Below are positions 21,755-29,926 of a stretch of DNA of 32,224 bases, piece after piece. A model generated the notes under the pieces. That model did no database searches, was not told the DNA's origin, and worked only from the letters and a program-made list of their open reading frames with translations. Origin of the DNA: Pseudaeromonas paramecii (GTDB taxonomy: Bacteria > Pseudomonadota > Gammaproteobacteria > Enterobacterales > Aeromonadaceae); NCBI RefSeq assembly GCF_039540575.1, contig NZ_BAABFC010000018.1:1-32224 (forward strand), written 5' to 3'. Numbering within the stretch: position 1 is the first letter of the stretch; each line of letters opens with the position of its first letter. The position numbers and the translations under genes were made by a program.

Positions 21755-22515
21755 TCGGCCCTCAGCAGCCCCTCCGCCAACCAGCCCTGCAACAGGCTCA
21801 CCAGACGCAACGGCACCTGCTCCGCCGACTGCCAGTCGGTCAGCCCCTCACACACAGATGCCAAGGTGGACCCCGCCGCCAGGCTGGCCAACGCCCAGGC
21901 CTCGTCCGTCGCCAGACTACGCCAGACCACCATGCCGTCGGGCCGCCGCCAGATGAGCCAGTCTCCCGCCTGGGCCACCGGCTCCGGTGGCACCTGCTCC
22001 GCCAGCAGGGCCTGCCAAAGGGCGGGCACATTCCAGTGGAGGTGCATGGCGCAGGCGGAGGGCTGCAATCGCAAGCGGCAGACGGCCCAGTCCTCCGGCG
22101 CCAGGCCGGCCAGGGCCGCCACCGGCAGCACGGGGGCATCCGCCGCATCCAGCGCGCCCCGCAGTGCCCACTCAAAGCGGGCCAGCTCCGCCAGCACCGG
22201 CAGCTGGGCATAGGGGGACTGCCGGGTCAGCCAGTCGGCCAGCCGACCACCAAACCAGCGGATGGAGGGGGCGGCGGAGGGGTGCGCCACCAGATAGTCG
22301 AACCCCAGCTGCTCAAACTGCGCCTGGCCCAGCAAGGCATAGAGGGCCGGATAGTTGCTGGCCAGGGCCTCCACCAGCCGCAACCGGTAAGCCGCTTGAT
22401 AGACCGCCAGCTGCCGCGCGGCCGAGACGGCACCCTCACGCAGCGGCAGATCGCAGACCGTCTGGCCGCTGAGGATGTTCTGTTGCAGGCCGGCCTGCCA
22501 CTCATGCAGCCGCAT
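21751..22515 (-). CDS. bufC: BufC-like DNA-binding-domain (DUF2063) partner of the MNIO enzyme
   Basis: A 254-residue protein of the DUF2063/HvfC type, the usual partner of DUF692 (MNIO) enzymes. It starts MRLHEWQAGLQQNILSG, the family N-terminus, with AVYQAAYRLRLVEALASNYP (about 38-57) as the conserved helical block and a variable C-terminal domain (about 100-250). In characterised systems such partners present the precursor peptide to the enzyme. GAGGAG precedes ATG 22515 and lies within bufB, whose end it overlaps by 14 bases. The name follows the bufferin nomenclature. Confidence 0.85.
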   Translation of the reverse strand: MRLHEWQAGLQQNILSGQTVCDLPLREGAVSAARQLAVYQAAYRLRLVEALASNYPALYALLGQAQFEQLGFDYLVAHPSAAPSIRWFGGRLADWLTRQSPYAQLPVLAELARFEWALRGALDAADAPVLPVAALAGLAPEDWAVCRLRLQPSACAMHLHWNVPALWQALLAEQVPPEPVAQAGDWLIWRRPDGMVVWRSLATDEAWALASLAAGSTLASVCEGLTDWQSAEQVPLRLVSLLQGWLAEGLLRAD

Positions 22516-23329
22516 GGCAGGGCTCCTCGGCCAGGGCGCGAGCACGCGCCAGCTCGTCCAGCAGACTGGCCAGGGGCGGGATGGCATCATCCCGCTCCAG
22601 CAGGGTGGGCACGGCGCCAAACTGGGCCCGCGCCCGGGCATACAGCTGCCACACCGCCTCACAGACGGGGGCATCATGGGTGTCGATACACAGATCCCCC
22701 AGATCCTGGTGGCCGGCCAGATGGAACTGGCGCACCCGCTCAGGCGGCAGGGCCTGCAGGTACTCCCAGGGGTCGAAACCATGGTTGCGGCCCGACACAT
22801 AGATGTTGTTGATGTCCACCAGCAGATCGCAATCGGCGGCCTCGGCCACCGCCACCAGAAACGCCCACTCTGTCATGGGCGCCTGGGCCGCCAGATAACT
22901 GGAGACGTTCTCAATCACCAGGCGCCGCTCCAGCACCTGTTGGGCCTGACGGATGCGACCGGCTACATGGGTCACCGCCTCCTCGCTGTAGGGCAGCGGC
23001 AGCAGATCGTGCAGATAGCGGCCATTCATACCGGTCCAGCACAGGTGATCCGATACCCAAGCCGCCCGGGTTCGTTCGGCCAATGCCTTGATCTGGTGGA
23101 GATAATCCAGATCCAGCTCATCGACTCCCCCCAGATTCATGGCCACCCCGTGCATCACCAGGGGGTAACGCTCGGCGATGCGATCCAGGTAATAGAGCGG
23201 CCGACCACCGGGCACCAGATAGTTATCCGACAGTATCTCCAGCCACTCCACCGGCTGGGGGGCGGCGAGAAAATCCTCATAATGCTCGGGTCTGAGCCCC
23301 AGCCCGAAACCCTCAATGACAGTGGTCAT
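22502..23329 (-). CDS. bufB: MNIO (DUF692) multinuclear iron peptide-modifying enzyme
   Basis: A 275-residue TIM-barrel enzyme of the multinuclear non-haem iron-dependent oxidase family, which modifies cysteines of a ribosomal precursor peptide. Probable iron ligands are H60 (VMHGVAMNLG), D94/H95 (WVSDHLCW), E140 (IENVSSY), D172/N174 (DINNIYVS), H203 and H207 (FHLAGH), D216/H218 (IDTHD) and E245. Overlap with bufC and the small gap after bufA fit a peptide-enzyme-partner operon. ATG 23329 has GGGAGC upstream. The frame stays open through bufA, but only the short form fits the family. Confidence 0.92.
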   Translation of the reverse strand: MTTVIEGFGLGLRPEHYEDFLAAPQPVEWLEILSDNYLVPGGRPLYYLDRIAERYPLVMHGVAMNLGGVDELDLDYLHQIKALAERTRAAWVSDHLCWTGMNGRYLHDLLPLPYSEEAVTHVAGRIRQAQQVLERRLVIENVSSYLAAQAPMTEWAFLVAVAEAADCDLLVDINNIYVSGRNHGFDPWEYLQALPPERVRQFHLAGHQDLGDLCIDTHDAPVCEAVWQLYARARAQFGAVPTLLERDDAIPPLASLLDELARARALAEEPCHAAA

Positions 23330-23376
23330 GCTGTGCTCCCAATGGGGCGGGGCGAACCCCGCCGGCATAGACGGGG

Positions 23377-23625
23377 TTACTCCAGGACGCTGCCGCCCTG
23401 ATCGACACAGGCCTGGGCGCTGGGGACCAGCAACCAGCCGTGACCCTTGCAGGCATTCTGGCCGGCACAGGCATTCTGTGCCGTCTGGCACTTGGATTGC
23501 CCCTTGCAGGCGTTGATCCCCATACACTTGACCTGGGGGGCCTCGTTGGCCTGGACGCTGGGGGTGATGGAACCAAACAGGGCGGCAGCAGCAGCTGCCA
23601 AGGCGACACCGGTGACTTTGTTCAT
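23377..23625 (-). CDS. bufA: Bufferin-type precursor peptide with six cysteines
   Basis: An 82-residue secreted Cys-rich peptide. The signal peptide is about 1-26 (ending PSVQA). The mature part carries six Cys (34, 40, 46, 53, 59, 73) in NACKGQSKCQ-like repeats: CMGINACKG, KCQTAQNACAG, QNACKGHGW. The KGHGW and LVPSAQAC segments are typical of this peptide family, once annotated DUF2282 or BufA. Related bufferins are modified by the MNIO enzyme and bind copper in the periplasm. ATG 23625 has AAGGAAA upstream. It is 47 bases upstream of bufB; a longer frame to 23766 lacks a suitable start signal. Confidence 0.88.
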   Translation of the reverse strand: MNKVTGVALAAAAAALFGSITPSVQANEAPQVKCMGINACKGQSKCQTAQNACAGQNACKGHGWLLVPSAQACVDQGGSVLE

Positions 23626-23668
23626 GCTGTCTTTCCTTGTAGAGGTGAAGATGGCGTATTTCACGCCG

Positions 23669-23685
23669 GTCGAGACCGTCTCGAC
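23669..23685. promoter_or_regulatory. Perfect palindrome upstream of bufA
   Basis: GTCGAGAC-C-GTCTCGAC is a perfect 8-bp inverted repeat with one central base, 44 bases before the bufA ATG, in the stretch between divergent bufA and the 152-residue gene. It may be an operator for an unidentified regulator or a leader hairpin. No metal-sensor gene is near. Confidence 0.5.
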
Positions 23686-23804
23686 CCCCATTGGTCGGCC
23701 CAGCAGAACAAACCTGACAGCCGGTGGACATTTTTTTCGCCCACGGCAAACAGAGCGACGATCCACTAGGCTAAACCTGATGAGGCCAAGCGGAGTGAGG
23801 CGAC

Positions 23805-24263
23805 ATGATCCCAGCCCCCAATCAGCTGCAGCACGGTTTCTATTCCATCGAGTGTCATGGGGACTTCTTGCGCATCTGTGTGGCGGAGAGCACCAATGAG
23901 GAATTGGTGCTGGCGTATCAGCGGGAGGTGAAGCAGGCCATAGGGCAGCTGACCAGCCGCCACTGGGGGGTTCATCTGATCGTGCTGGGGGATGCCATGA
24001 TGACCCAGGACGCGGCGGAGCGGCTGATCACCGCCACCCGGGCCCAGGTACCCTTGGGACGCTGCTGCACCGCCATCGAGCTGCGCCAGCCCACCGCCCG
24101 CGCCCTGCAGACCCACTTCTGGGAGGGCATCTACCGCCAGGCCGGCCTGCACTGCGCCGTGCTGGCCAACGAGACAGCGGCCCTGGAGTGGATACGGCAG
24201 CAGATCCGCCAGGCGGATCAGGCCGACGACGGGTTCAGCAAGAACACCACCTCACCCCCATAG
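23805..24263 (+). CDS. Uncharacterised protein, 152 residues
   Basis: I do not recognise this soluble 152-residue protein. Alternating strands and helices (GFYSIECHGDFLRICVAEST, HLIVLGDAMMTQDAAERLIT) resemble a SpoIIAA/STAS-like alpha-beta fold, which is only an impression. GTGAGG lies four bases before the ATG. It is divergent from bufA and overlaps the 3' end of the DUF3142 gene by 46 bases. Confidence 0.62.
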   Translation: MIPAPNQLQHGFYSIECHGDFLRICVAESTNEELVLAYQREVKQAIGQLTSRHWGVHLIVLGDAMMTQDAAERLITATRAQVPLGRCCTAIELRQPTARALQTHFWEGIYRQAGLHCAVLANETAALEWIRQQIRQADQADDGFSKNTTSPP

Positions 24264-24922
24264 TTGGGCAGTTCAGCCAGGCGCCGCTGCCAGGCCGGCT
24301 CCCACTCCCCCCCTTGCACCAGACCCAGCTTGAACGGCAGCGTCAAGCGCAACAAGGCCGGCAGATAGGCGTGATAGCGGGTGACGGTCTGCCGGCCGCG
24401 GTAGGTCTGCACCACCAGCTCATCCACTGTGCCCGCCAGGCCGTTGAGCACCGCCACCTCGCCATTGGCACTCCAGTCCAGCAGACCAGTGACGCTCAGT
24501 TTACAGTCGGTCGGCAGGCTGGCTCGCAGCCGGCGCAAGAAGGTGGCGTACTGAGCCAGGTTGGCGGTGGCGGCATCGAAGTCGATCTGCAGGCCGATCA
24601 CCGGATTGCCCGCCGCCAGCCAGGCCTCCCGCTGCCGTAGCAGATCCCGTAGCACAGCCTCCGACCAGGCCAGGGTTTGCACCCGATAGCTGAGCCAGAG
24701 CCGGGGAAACCTCAAGCGGGCAACCGGAGGGCCCAGGGCCACCAGCTCACCGTCCCGCCGCACCTCGCCCTGCAGCAGGTAGAGGGTCTGCGCCTGGCCC
24801 AGCACCGGTTGGGGCCGCACCCCGGCCCACAGCCAGAAGGCCTGGTACTGCGCCGCCGCTACCGTACCGGCCACCGACGGCAGCGCCCACCAGAGCGCCA
24901 CCGCCCAGACTAGCCACCTCAC
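24218..24922 (-). CDS. DUF3142 family exported protein
   Basis: A 234-residue protein with an N-terminal signal segment (VRWLVWAVALWWALPSVAG), then a domain matching DUF3142, which looks like a glycoside-hydrolase-type barrel. Recognisable parts are VIGLQIDFDAATANLAQYAT, LSVTGLLDWS and VDELVVQTYRGRQ. No enzyme activity is known for the family. I use GTG at 24922, whose GTGA overlaps the stop of the 688-residue gene; a TTG at 24949 would add nine residues. Coupling to that gene argues for a joint function in the envelope. Confidence 0.75.
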   Translation of the reverse strand: MRWLVWAVALWWALPSVAGTVAAAQYQAFWLWAGVRPQPVLGQAQTLYLLQGEVRRDGELVALGPPVARLRFPRLWLSYRVQTLAWSEAVLRDLLRQREAWLAAGNPVIGLQIDFDAATANLAQYATFLRRLRASLPTDCKLSVTGLLDWSANGEVAVLNGLAGTVDELVVQTYRGRQTVTRYHAYLPALLRLTLPFKLGLVQGGEWEPAWQRRLAELPNYGGEVVFLLNPSSA

Positions 24923-26985
24923 CAGTAATATTTCTGTTTGGCCGCCCAAGGGGTCTTGCCATAGGTGCCCTTGAGGGTCTGGAACCAGGCCTTGCGTTCG
25001 GCCTTGGCTATCTCTTCACTGCCACAGTGGTTATAGCCACTGCTGGCGAAGCAGTTGATGGCGCGATACAGGGCATAGCTGCGATCCTCGGCCGGCGCCT
25101 GGGTATCGGCGATCACCTGGCGGTACCAGCTCAGGCGGCCCTGAACCTGGCCGGCGAAGCGATCCGGCGCGCCCCCCAGCTCGCCCTGGTCTGGCTTGTC
25201 CCCCAAGGGGCTGTCATCCCAGCCCTGCTGCAACACCAGATCCCCCAGGCAATTGAGCGCCCTGGGGTTGGCCGCCTTGGCCAGGCTGGCCACCGTTTCA
25301 TCCAGTGCCGGGCAGGCATAGCCATCCGGCCGGGGCAGCTTGCCAAAGGCGGTGAAGGTGAACGGCTCCTGCCCCAGTGCCGGGCCCATCAGCAGCTTGT
25401 CCTGCAAGAAGTCGGCGTAGTGCCCCCGGGTGAGATCCTTGTAGAGCAGGGTGAACAGGGCGGTATTGCGCTGCTCACGGGGCAGCTGCTTGTTTTGCGC
25501 CAGCTGGCGCAGCAGGGGGGCCGCAGCGCTAAAGCGCAACAGGGGCTCCCGTAGCCGGGGATCCGTGAGACCACTGTCGGCGGCAAACAGGTTGTCGAGC
25601 TGGTCGGCCCGCTCCAGTGTCATGGCCAACGCCAGATCCAGCAGCTTGCCCTGGGCCTCGGAGACGCGCCCCTGGCGCAGCTGGCGCCAGTGCTGTTCGG
25701 CCTCCGGCCAGCGACCCAGCCCCATCAGCGCCATGCCGCGCAGCACCTGACGACTAAACTGCAGCACCGCAGGCAGATCGGCTGGCGTCTGCGCCGTGAG
25801 GCTCAGCACCCCGGCCAGATCCTTTTGCACATAGTAACGTTGGGCCAACTGCAGGTAGTCCCAGTAGGCTTGCCAGCCGGCGGCGGCAAACTCGGCCTGC
25901 TGGGTGGCCAGCTGCTCGCTGTGCAGAGGTTGCCAACGGGTCTCCCATTCTGAGATGGCCCGCATCAGCCGCAGATCCTGCACCAGGATAAAGGGGGGCG
26001 CCGCCATGGGCTTGTCCGGCGCGGCCAGCAGCTTGTTGTCGATCTCGTCAAACAGGCTGAAGGGCACCGGCGACTGCTGCAGTCGGCTCAGATACTGCTG
26101 GGTCAGGGCCCCATCGTCCCCCATCAGCCAGGCCACCCGCCGGTAGAGGCCGCGGGCCGAGTCGGCGTACAGCCCCTGGGGATACTCGGCCAGGTAGGCA
26201 TCCAGCCGCTCGCCGGCCTGCTGCAGGGCGGCCTTGTCTACCCGACTGAGATCATAGAAACCATACTCGTCCGCCGCGCTGACCTGGGCCCGGTTGATGG
26301 CTACCCGCGCCAGCAGATAGCGGGCCGTCTGCGCCAACCAGCCGGCCGGCTGGGCAGCCAGGGTGGCAAACCGGCGATCCGCCTCGTCAAAATCCGCCAG
26401 GTAGAAGGCCCGCGCGCCTCGCAGGTAATCGGCATAAGGCGCCGCCGCCCCTTCGCTGGGTAGATCTTGCAGGCCAGGCAGGGTGTCGGCCTGACACAGG
26501 CCCACCATGGCCAGCCGTGCCTGAGCCAGTGACAGCCGGTCAGCCGCCGACAAGGCGCCGTCTTGCTGCAGCGCCGTCAAAAAGGGTTCTGTGGTGGTCA
26601 GGCGATTGAGACTGCAACGCCCGGCCAGCCAGCCCTGGCTGCGGGTATCGGCCTCACTCACGGCCGCCGGCGTCACCCCCAGGGACTGCGCCAGCGCGGT
26701 CAACCGTTCGGTGGGCGCTACCGTCTCCACCTCGGGATTGAGTTGATCCAGGGAAAAGGGCACGGGCAGCGCGCTGGGCAGCAAAAAATGGCCATCCGCC
26801 TCGGCCAGCAACGCCAGGTTGACCCGGGTATCGTTGTCGGCGGAGAGAAACGGCAGGCCGGTGAGGCCGCATTGCCCCTCATCCAGCTGCAGACTCAAGG
26901 GCGGCGAACAGCCTACATCGGCACAGGACCACACCGCTCCCGCCCACCAACACAACAACCAGCCCGCGTGTCGCCAATCTCCCAT
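24919..26985 (-). CDS. Large predicted exported alpha-solenoid protein, 688 residues
   Basis: I cannot name this 688-residue protein. It has a hydrophobic N-terminus (about 6-20) typical of export, several Cys near the start, and then almost wholly helical sequence. TPR-like helix pairs are visible (DYLRGARAFYLADFDEADRRF; YLLARVAINRAQ; RGMALMGLGRWPEAEQHWRQL), so a scaffold or protein-binding role in the periplasm is likely. The C-terminal part has Cys pairs (YACPALDE, RALNCLGD, INCFASSGYNHCGS) that may form disulfides. GAGG lies upstream of ATG 26985. It is followed by the DUF3142 gene with a four-base overlap. Confidence 0.75.
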   Translation of the reverse strand: MGDWRHAGWLLCWWAGAVWSCADVGCSPPLSLQLDEGQCGLTGLPFLSADNDTRVNLALLAEADGHFLLPSALPVPFSLDQLNPEVETVAPTERLTALAQSLGVTPAAVSEADTRSQGWLAGRCSLNRLTTTEPFLTALQQDGALSAADRLSLAQARLAMVGLCQADTLPGLQDLPSEGAAAPYADYLRGARAFYLADFDEADRRFATLAAQPAGWLAQTARYLLARVAINRAQVSAADEYGFYDLSRVDKAALQQAGERLDAYLAEYPQGLYADSARGLYRRVAWLMGDDGALTQQYLSRLQQSPVPFSLFDEIDNKLLAAPDKPMAAPPFILVQDLRLMRAISEWETRWQPLHSEQLATQQAEFAAAGWQAYWDYLQLAQRYYVQKDLAGVLSLTAQTPADLPAVLQFSRQVLRGMALMGLGRWPEAEQHWRQLRQGRVSEAQGKLLDLALAMTLERADQLDNLFAADSGLTDPRLREPLLRFSAAAPLLRQLAQNKQLPREQRNTALFTLLYKDLTRGHYADFLQDKLLMGPALGQEPFTFTAFGKLPRPDGYACPALDETVASLAKAANPRALNCLGDLVLQQGWDDSPLGDKPDQGELGGAPDRFAGQVQGRLSWYRQVIADTQAPAEDRSYALYRAINCFASSGYNHCGSEEIAKAERKAWFQTLKGTYGKTPWAAKQKYYW

Positions 26986-27059
26986 GCTTTATGCCTCGTA
27001 ATGCACCCCGGTCAGATGGCCATTATGCGCCCCAAGTGAGTCGCCGGACAATCCTGGCA

Positions 27060-28616
27060 TCAGGGCGACAGCTGTTGCCAGCCGGCCCGATCCAGCAACA
27101 GCAGCTCACGGGTGCGATAGGGCTGGTGAAAACGCGCCGCCGTCAGCCAGTCGGCCGGGGGCTGATGCCGATCCAGTACCAGCAGGCCGTCAGGATGGTC
27201 GGCAAACCAGGCGGCCACCTGAGGCTGCTCCAGTACGGTCAGGGGGTGCTCGCCCCGCCCCAGATAGCGGAACTGATCATGGTACTTGCCCAGGTGGGCC
27301 ACCGGTCGACCGGCCTGCTGCGCCGCCACCACCACCCGAGCCATGGGCGTCAGATCGTAATAACGTTGAAACCCCGCTTGGAGCGGCAACAGCATGGCCC
27401 CCAGACAGAGGGGAAACAGCAACACCACGGGAGTCAAGCCAGGCCGTCGCCACAGCCATACCAATAGGGCCAGGGGCAACAGTGCCAGGGCCCGCCAGGC
27501 AGGCGCCACCTGCGCCGCGACAAATAACCGGCCGGCCAGCTCGGGCAGGGAGGCACAGGCCAGGGCCAACAGACCCAGCAAGACCATCACCCCCCAGGTG
27601 CGGGTGAGTTGCCTGGGCAACAGGCGAGCGAGTGCCAGGGCGGCAAACGGCATGCAGGGCAACAGATAATGGGGTTGCTTGCCGCTGATCAGGCTGAACA
27701 CCAGCAACTGCGGCAGCAAGCCCCACAACGCCAGACGCAGCAGGGGATCGGTGCCGTCAGGCCGGCGCCAGCGCCACACCAGGGGCCAGGGCAGCAGCAT
27801 GGGTGGCAGTAGCAACAGGTACCAGTAAAAGGGCCTGGCATGGGCAAAGGAGTCGGCCATCCGACCTGCCGATTGCGACCAGAAGATCTGTTTGGCATAA
27901 GCGGCACCACCGAACCAGGCGGCAGGCAGCGCCCAGCACAGGATCACCACTATGCCCACCAGCAATGCCAGCCCAGCCGTCTTGAACCAGCCCTCCCGTG
28001 ACCAGTGACTGGGCAGCCAGAATTTGGCCCCCAGCACCAGGGGTAACAGATAGACCAGCAGCACGGGTCCCTTGGCCAGCAGGCTCCAGCCCATGGCCAG
28101 CCCGGCCAGCCAGAACCAGCGCCGTCCATCACCGGCCTGGTGACGCAACAGGGCATAGAGGCTGGCCAGCACCCCCAGACTCATCAACTGATCGAAGAAG
28201 GTGATGGCGCAATAGAGCTGCCAGATCAGCAGGCTGGCCAGCAAGAGGGGGGCACGCCAGGCGGTGCGCAGCTGGCTGGGGGCCAGGCGTCGCACTAGGG
28301 CGCTGAGCAACCAGAAGTTGCCCAGCCCCACCAGCGGCACCACCATCAAGGAGACCCGATCCGAGACGCCAAACAGCTGCCAGGCCAGCGCCACCAGCCA
28401 GGACAGCAGCGGTGGCTTGTGGGCATAGGGCTCGCCATTGATGAGGGGCAGCCACCACTGGCCGCTCTGCCACATCTCCCAGGTCACCGACAGATAGCGG
28501 GTCTCATCCACCGGCATCACAGGCAACACATAGAGCCGACACAACAGCAACCAGAGCACCAACAGGCAGGCCAAGGCCGGTCCCAGCCAGACAAACGCAC
28601 GGGCACGCGAGATCAA
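27060..28616 (-). CDS. ArnT-like (PMT family) glycosyltransferase
   Basis: A 518-residue integral membrane GT-C glycosyltransferase of the ArnT/PMT family, which uses a polyprenyl-phosphate sugar donor on the periplasmic side. The first periplasmic loop has MPVDETRYLSVTWEMWQSG, with the catalytic-type Asp37-Glu38, then YAHKPPLLSWL (about 64-74), both ArnT-like. About eleven to thirteen membrane segments follow, then a soluble C-terminal domain (about 415-518). A TTG start at 28616 is taken because AAGGA lies about seven bases upstream. No arn operon genes are adjacent, so lipid A modification by aminoarabinose is not established; the acceptor could be another lipid or a glycan. Confidence 0.82.
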   Translation of the reverse strand: MISRARAFVWLGPALACLLVLWLLLCRLYVLPVMPVDETRYLSVTWEMWQSGQWWLPLINGEPYAHKPPLLSWLVALAWQLFGVSDRVSLMVVPLVGLGNFWLLSALVRRLAPSQLRTAWRAPLLLASLLIWQLYCAITFFDQLMSLGVLASLYALLRHQAGDGRRWFWLAGLAMGWSLLAKGPVLLVYLLPLVLGAKFWLPSHWSREGWFKTAGLALLVGIVVILCWALPAAWFGGAAYAKQIFWSQSAGRMADSFAHARPFYWYLLLLPPMLLPWPLVWRWRRPDGTDPLLRLALWGLLPQLLVFSLISGKQPHYLLPCMPFAALALARLLPRQLTRTWGVMVLLGLLALACASLPELAGRLFVAAQVAPAWRALALLPLALLVWLWRRPGLTPVVLLFPLCLGAMLLPLQAGFQRYYDLTPMARVVVAAQQAGRPVAHLGKYHDQFRYLGRGEHPLTVLEQPQVAAWFADHPDGLLVLDRHQPPADWLTAARFHQPYRTRELLLLDRAGWQQLSP

Positions 28617-28741
28617 AGGATGTCCTTCAGATTGACGACTCAGTTGGGCATCAGCATAGCCGATATCCAGGCGTCGCCCAGGGAGGTTGCTTACATAACT
28701 TAATCATTACTCAGATAAATTTCAGAAAGATGGCATGGAGA

Positions 28742-29431
28742 CTACCAGAATAGACGCCCCAGCCAGGGGGCCAGCAGCACCGTCATCACCCCGGCGATCA
28801 GCATCACCAGGCTGGAGATGACGCCCTCGGTGGGCCCCATCTGGTAGGCCCGGGCCGTGCCGGCACCGTGGGCGGAGGCCCCCATGGCGGCACCACGCCC
28901 CAGACGGCTGCGGATCATCATGCAGGTCAAGAGCCCCTCGCCGATAGCCATGCCGATCAGCCCGGTGAGTACCACGAACAGGGCGGTGAGATCCACCTGG
29001 CCGGCTACCGCCCGCGTCGCCTCCACCGCAAAGGGGGTGGTGATGGAGCGCATGGCCAGGCTGCGCTGCAACAGATCCGACAGATTGAGCCAGCGGGCAA
29101 GCCAGACGGTGCTGCTCACCGCCACCAGCACAGAGGTGGCCACCCCCAGGGTGAGGGAGAGCCAGTGGCGCCGGATGAGCTGGCGATGCTGGTAGACGGG
29201 CACGGCAAAGGCGACGGTGGCAGGCCCCAGCAGCCAGAGCAGCCAGCGGGACTCCACCATGTAGTCGGCATAGCTGACATGGCTGAGCAGCACCACGGCC
29301 ACCAGCAGGGCCGGTGTCAGCAGCAAGGGGGTCAGGGGTAACAAGGGGAAACGGCGGTACAGGGCCTTGCTCAGGTAGTAGAAGACCACGGTCAACAGGA
29401 AGAACAGCATACCCCGGCCCCACTCAAACAT
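28742..29431 (-). CDS. cidB: CidB/LrgB family membrane protein
   Basis: A 229-residue LrgB-family protein with about six to seven membrane helices. It contains the family block RSITTPFAVEATRAVAGQVD (about 127-146), then GASAHGAGTARAYQMGPTEG near 182-201. It works with CidA in a holin-like or transport pair affecting murein hydrolase activity and, in some bacteria, pyruvate uptake. It overlaps cidA by eight bases, in the order cidA-cidB. Confidence 0.9.
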   Translation of the reverse strand: MFEWGRGMLFFLLTVVFYYLSKALYRRFPLLPLTPLLLTPALLVAVVLLSHVSYADYMVESRWLLWLLGPATVAFAVPVYQHRQLIRRHWLSLTLGVATSVLVAVSSTVWLARWLNLSDLLQRSLAMRSITTPFAVEATRAVAGQVDLTALFVVLTGLIGMAIGEGLLTCMMIRSRLGRGAAMGASAHGAGTARAYQMGPTEGVISSLVMLIAGVMTVLLAPWLGRLFW

Positions 29432-29822
29432 GGCGGCGGCTCCGTCGGGCCAGCCAGAGTTCCAGCCGGTAGAGTCTGTCCACCACCAGGCTGGTGGCCG
29501 CCATCACCAGGGCGGTGCTCAACAGCAACACCAGGGCGATACGCCAGCCCTCATCCAGCAGCAGGCGACCGTAATTGACCACGGCCACCACCGCCGGCAC
29601 GAAGAACAGCAGCATCTCCGCCAGCAGCCAGCCGGCGCCGGCACTGAACCACTCCACCCGCACCCAGCCCAGCAGCAGCAGGGCCAACAGCGCCAGCATG
29701 CCGGTGACATTGGCCGGCAGCGGCAGGGACCAGCTGCGCACTGCCCAATCTGCCAACAGCCAGATCCCGGCCAGCAGGACGATCTGCGCACTGATGCGCC
29801 ACAGGTGTTGCAATCTGGCCAT
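29424..29822 (-). CDS. cidA: CidA/LrgA family holin-like protein
   Basis: A 132-residue LrgA/CidA membrane protein with four helices. The typical LPLPANVTGMLALLALLLLG (about 34-53) and EMLLFFVPAVVAVVNYGRLL (about 70-89) are present. Together with CidB it forms the holin-like pair. ATG at 29822 is preceded by AGGGGAGG; an upstream ATG at 29849 lacks that support. It is divergent from a LysR-type regulator, the usual arrangement for cidAB. Confidence 0.9.
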   Translation of the reverse strand: MARLQHLWRISAQIVLLAGIWLLADWAVRSWSLPLPANVTGMLALLALLLLGWVRVEWFSAGAGWLLAEMLLFFVPAVVAVVNYGRLLLDEGWRIALVLLLSTALVMAATSLVVDRLYRLELWLARRSRRHV

Positions 29823-29926
29823 GGGGCCTCCCCTTGTGAAGTGGATCACAGTGTAGGGAGACCGAGATAAGTCTTGAAATGAATTTTTATTATAAATTTT
29901 ATGCCAATAAGGAATGGGTTATCGCC

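Noticed and set aside
21709..22812. A long plus-strand frame across bufC
   Set aside because: Arg/Pro/Gln-rich shadow of a recognised gene, with no start signal.
23330..23749. N-terminal extension of bufB
   Set aside because: The extra 140 codons overlap bufA in another frame, and the family start is the ATG at 23329 with GGGAGC upstream.
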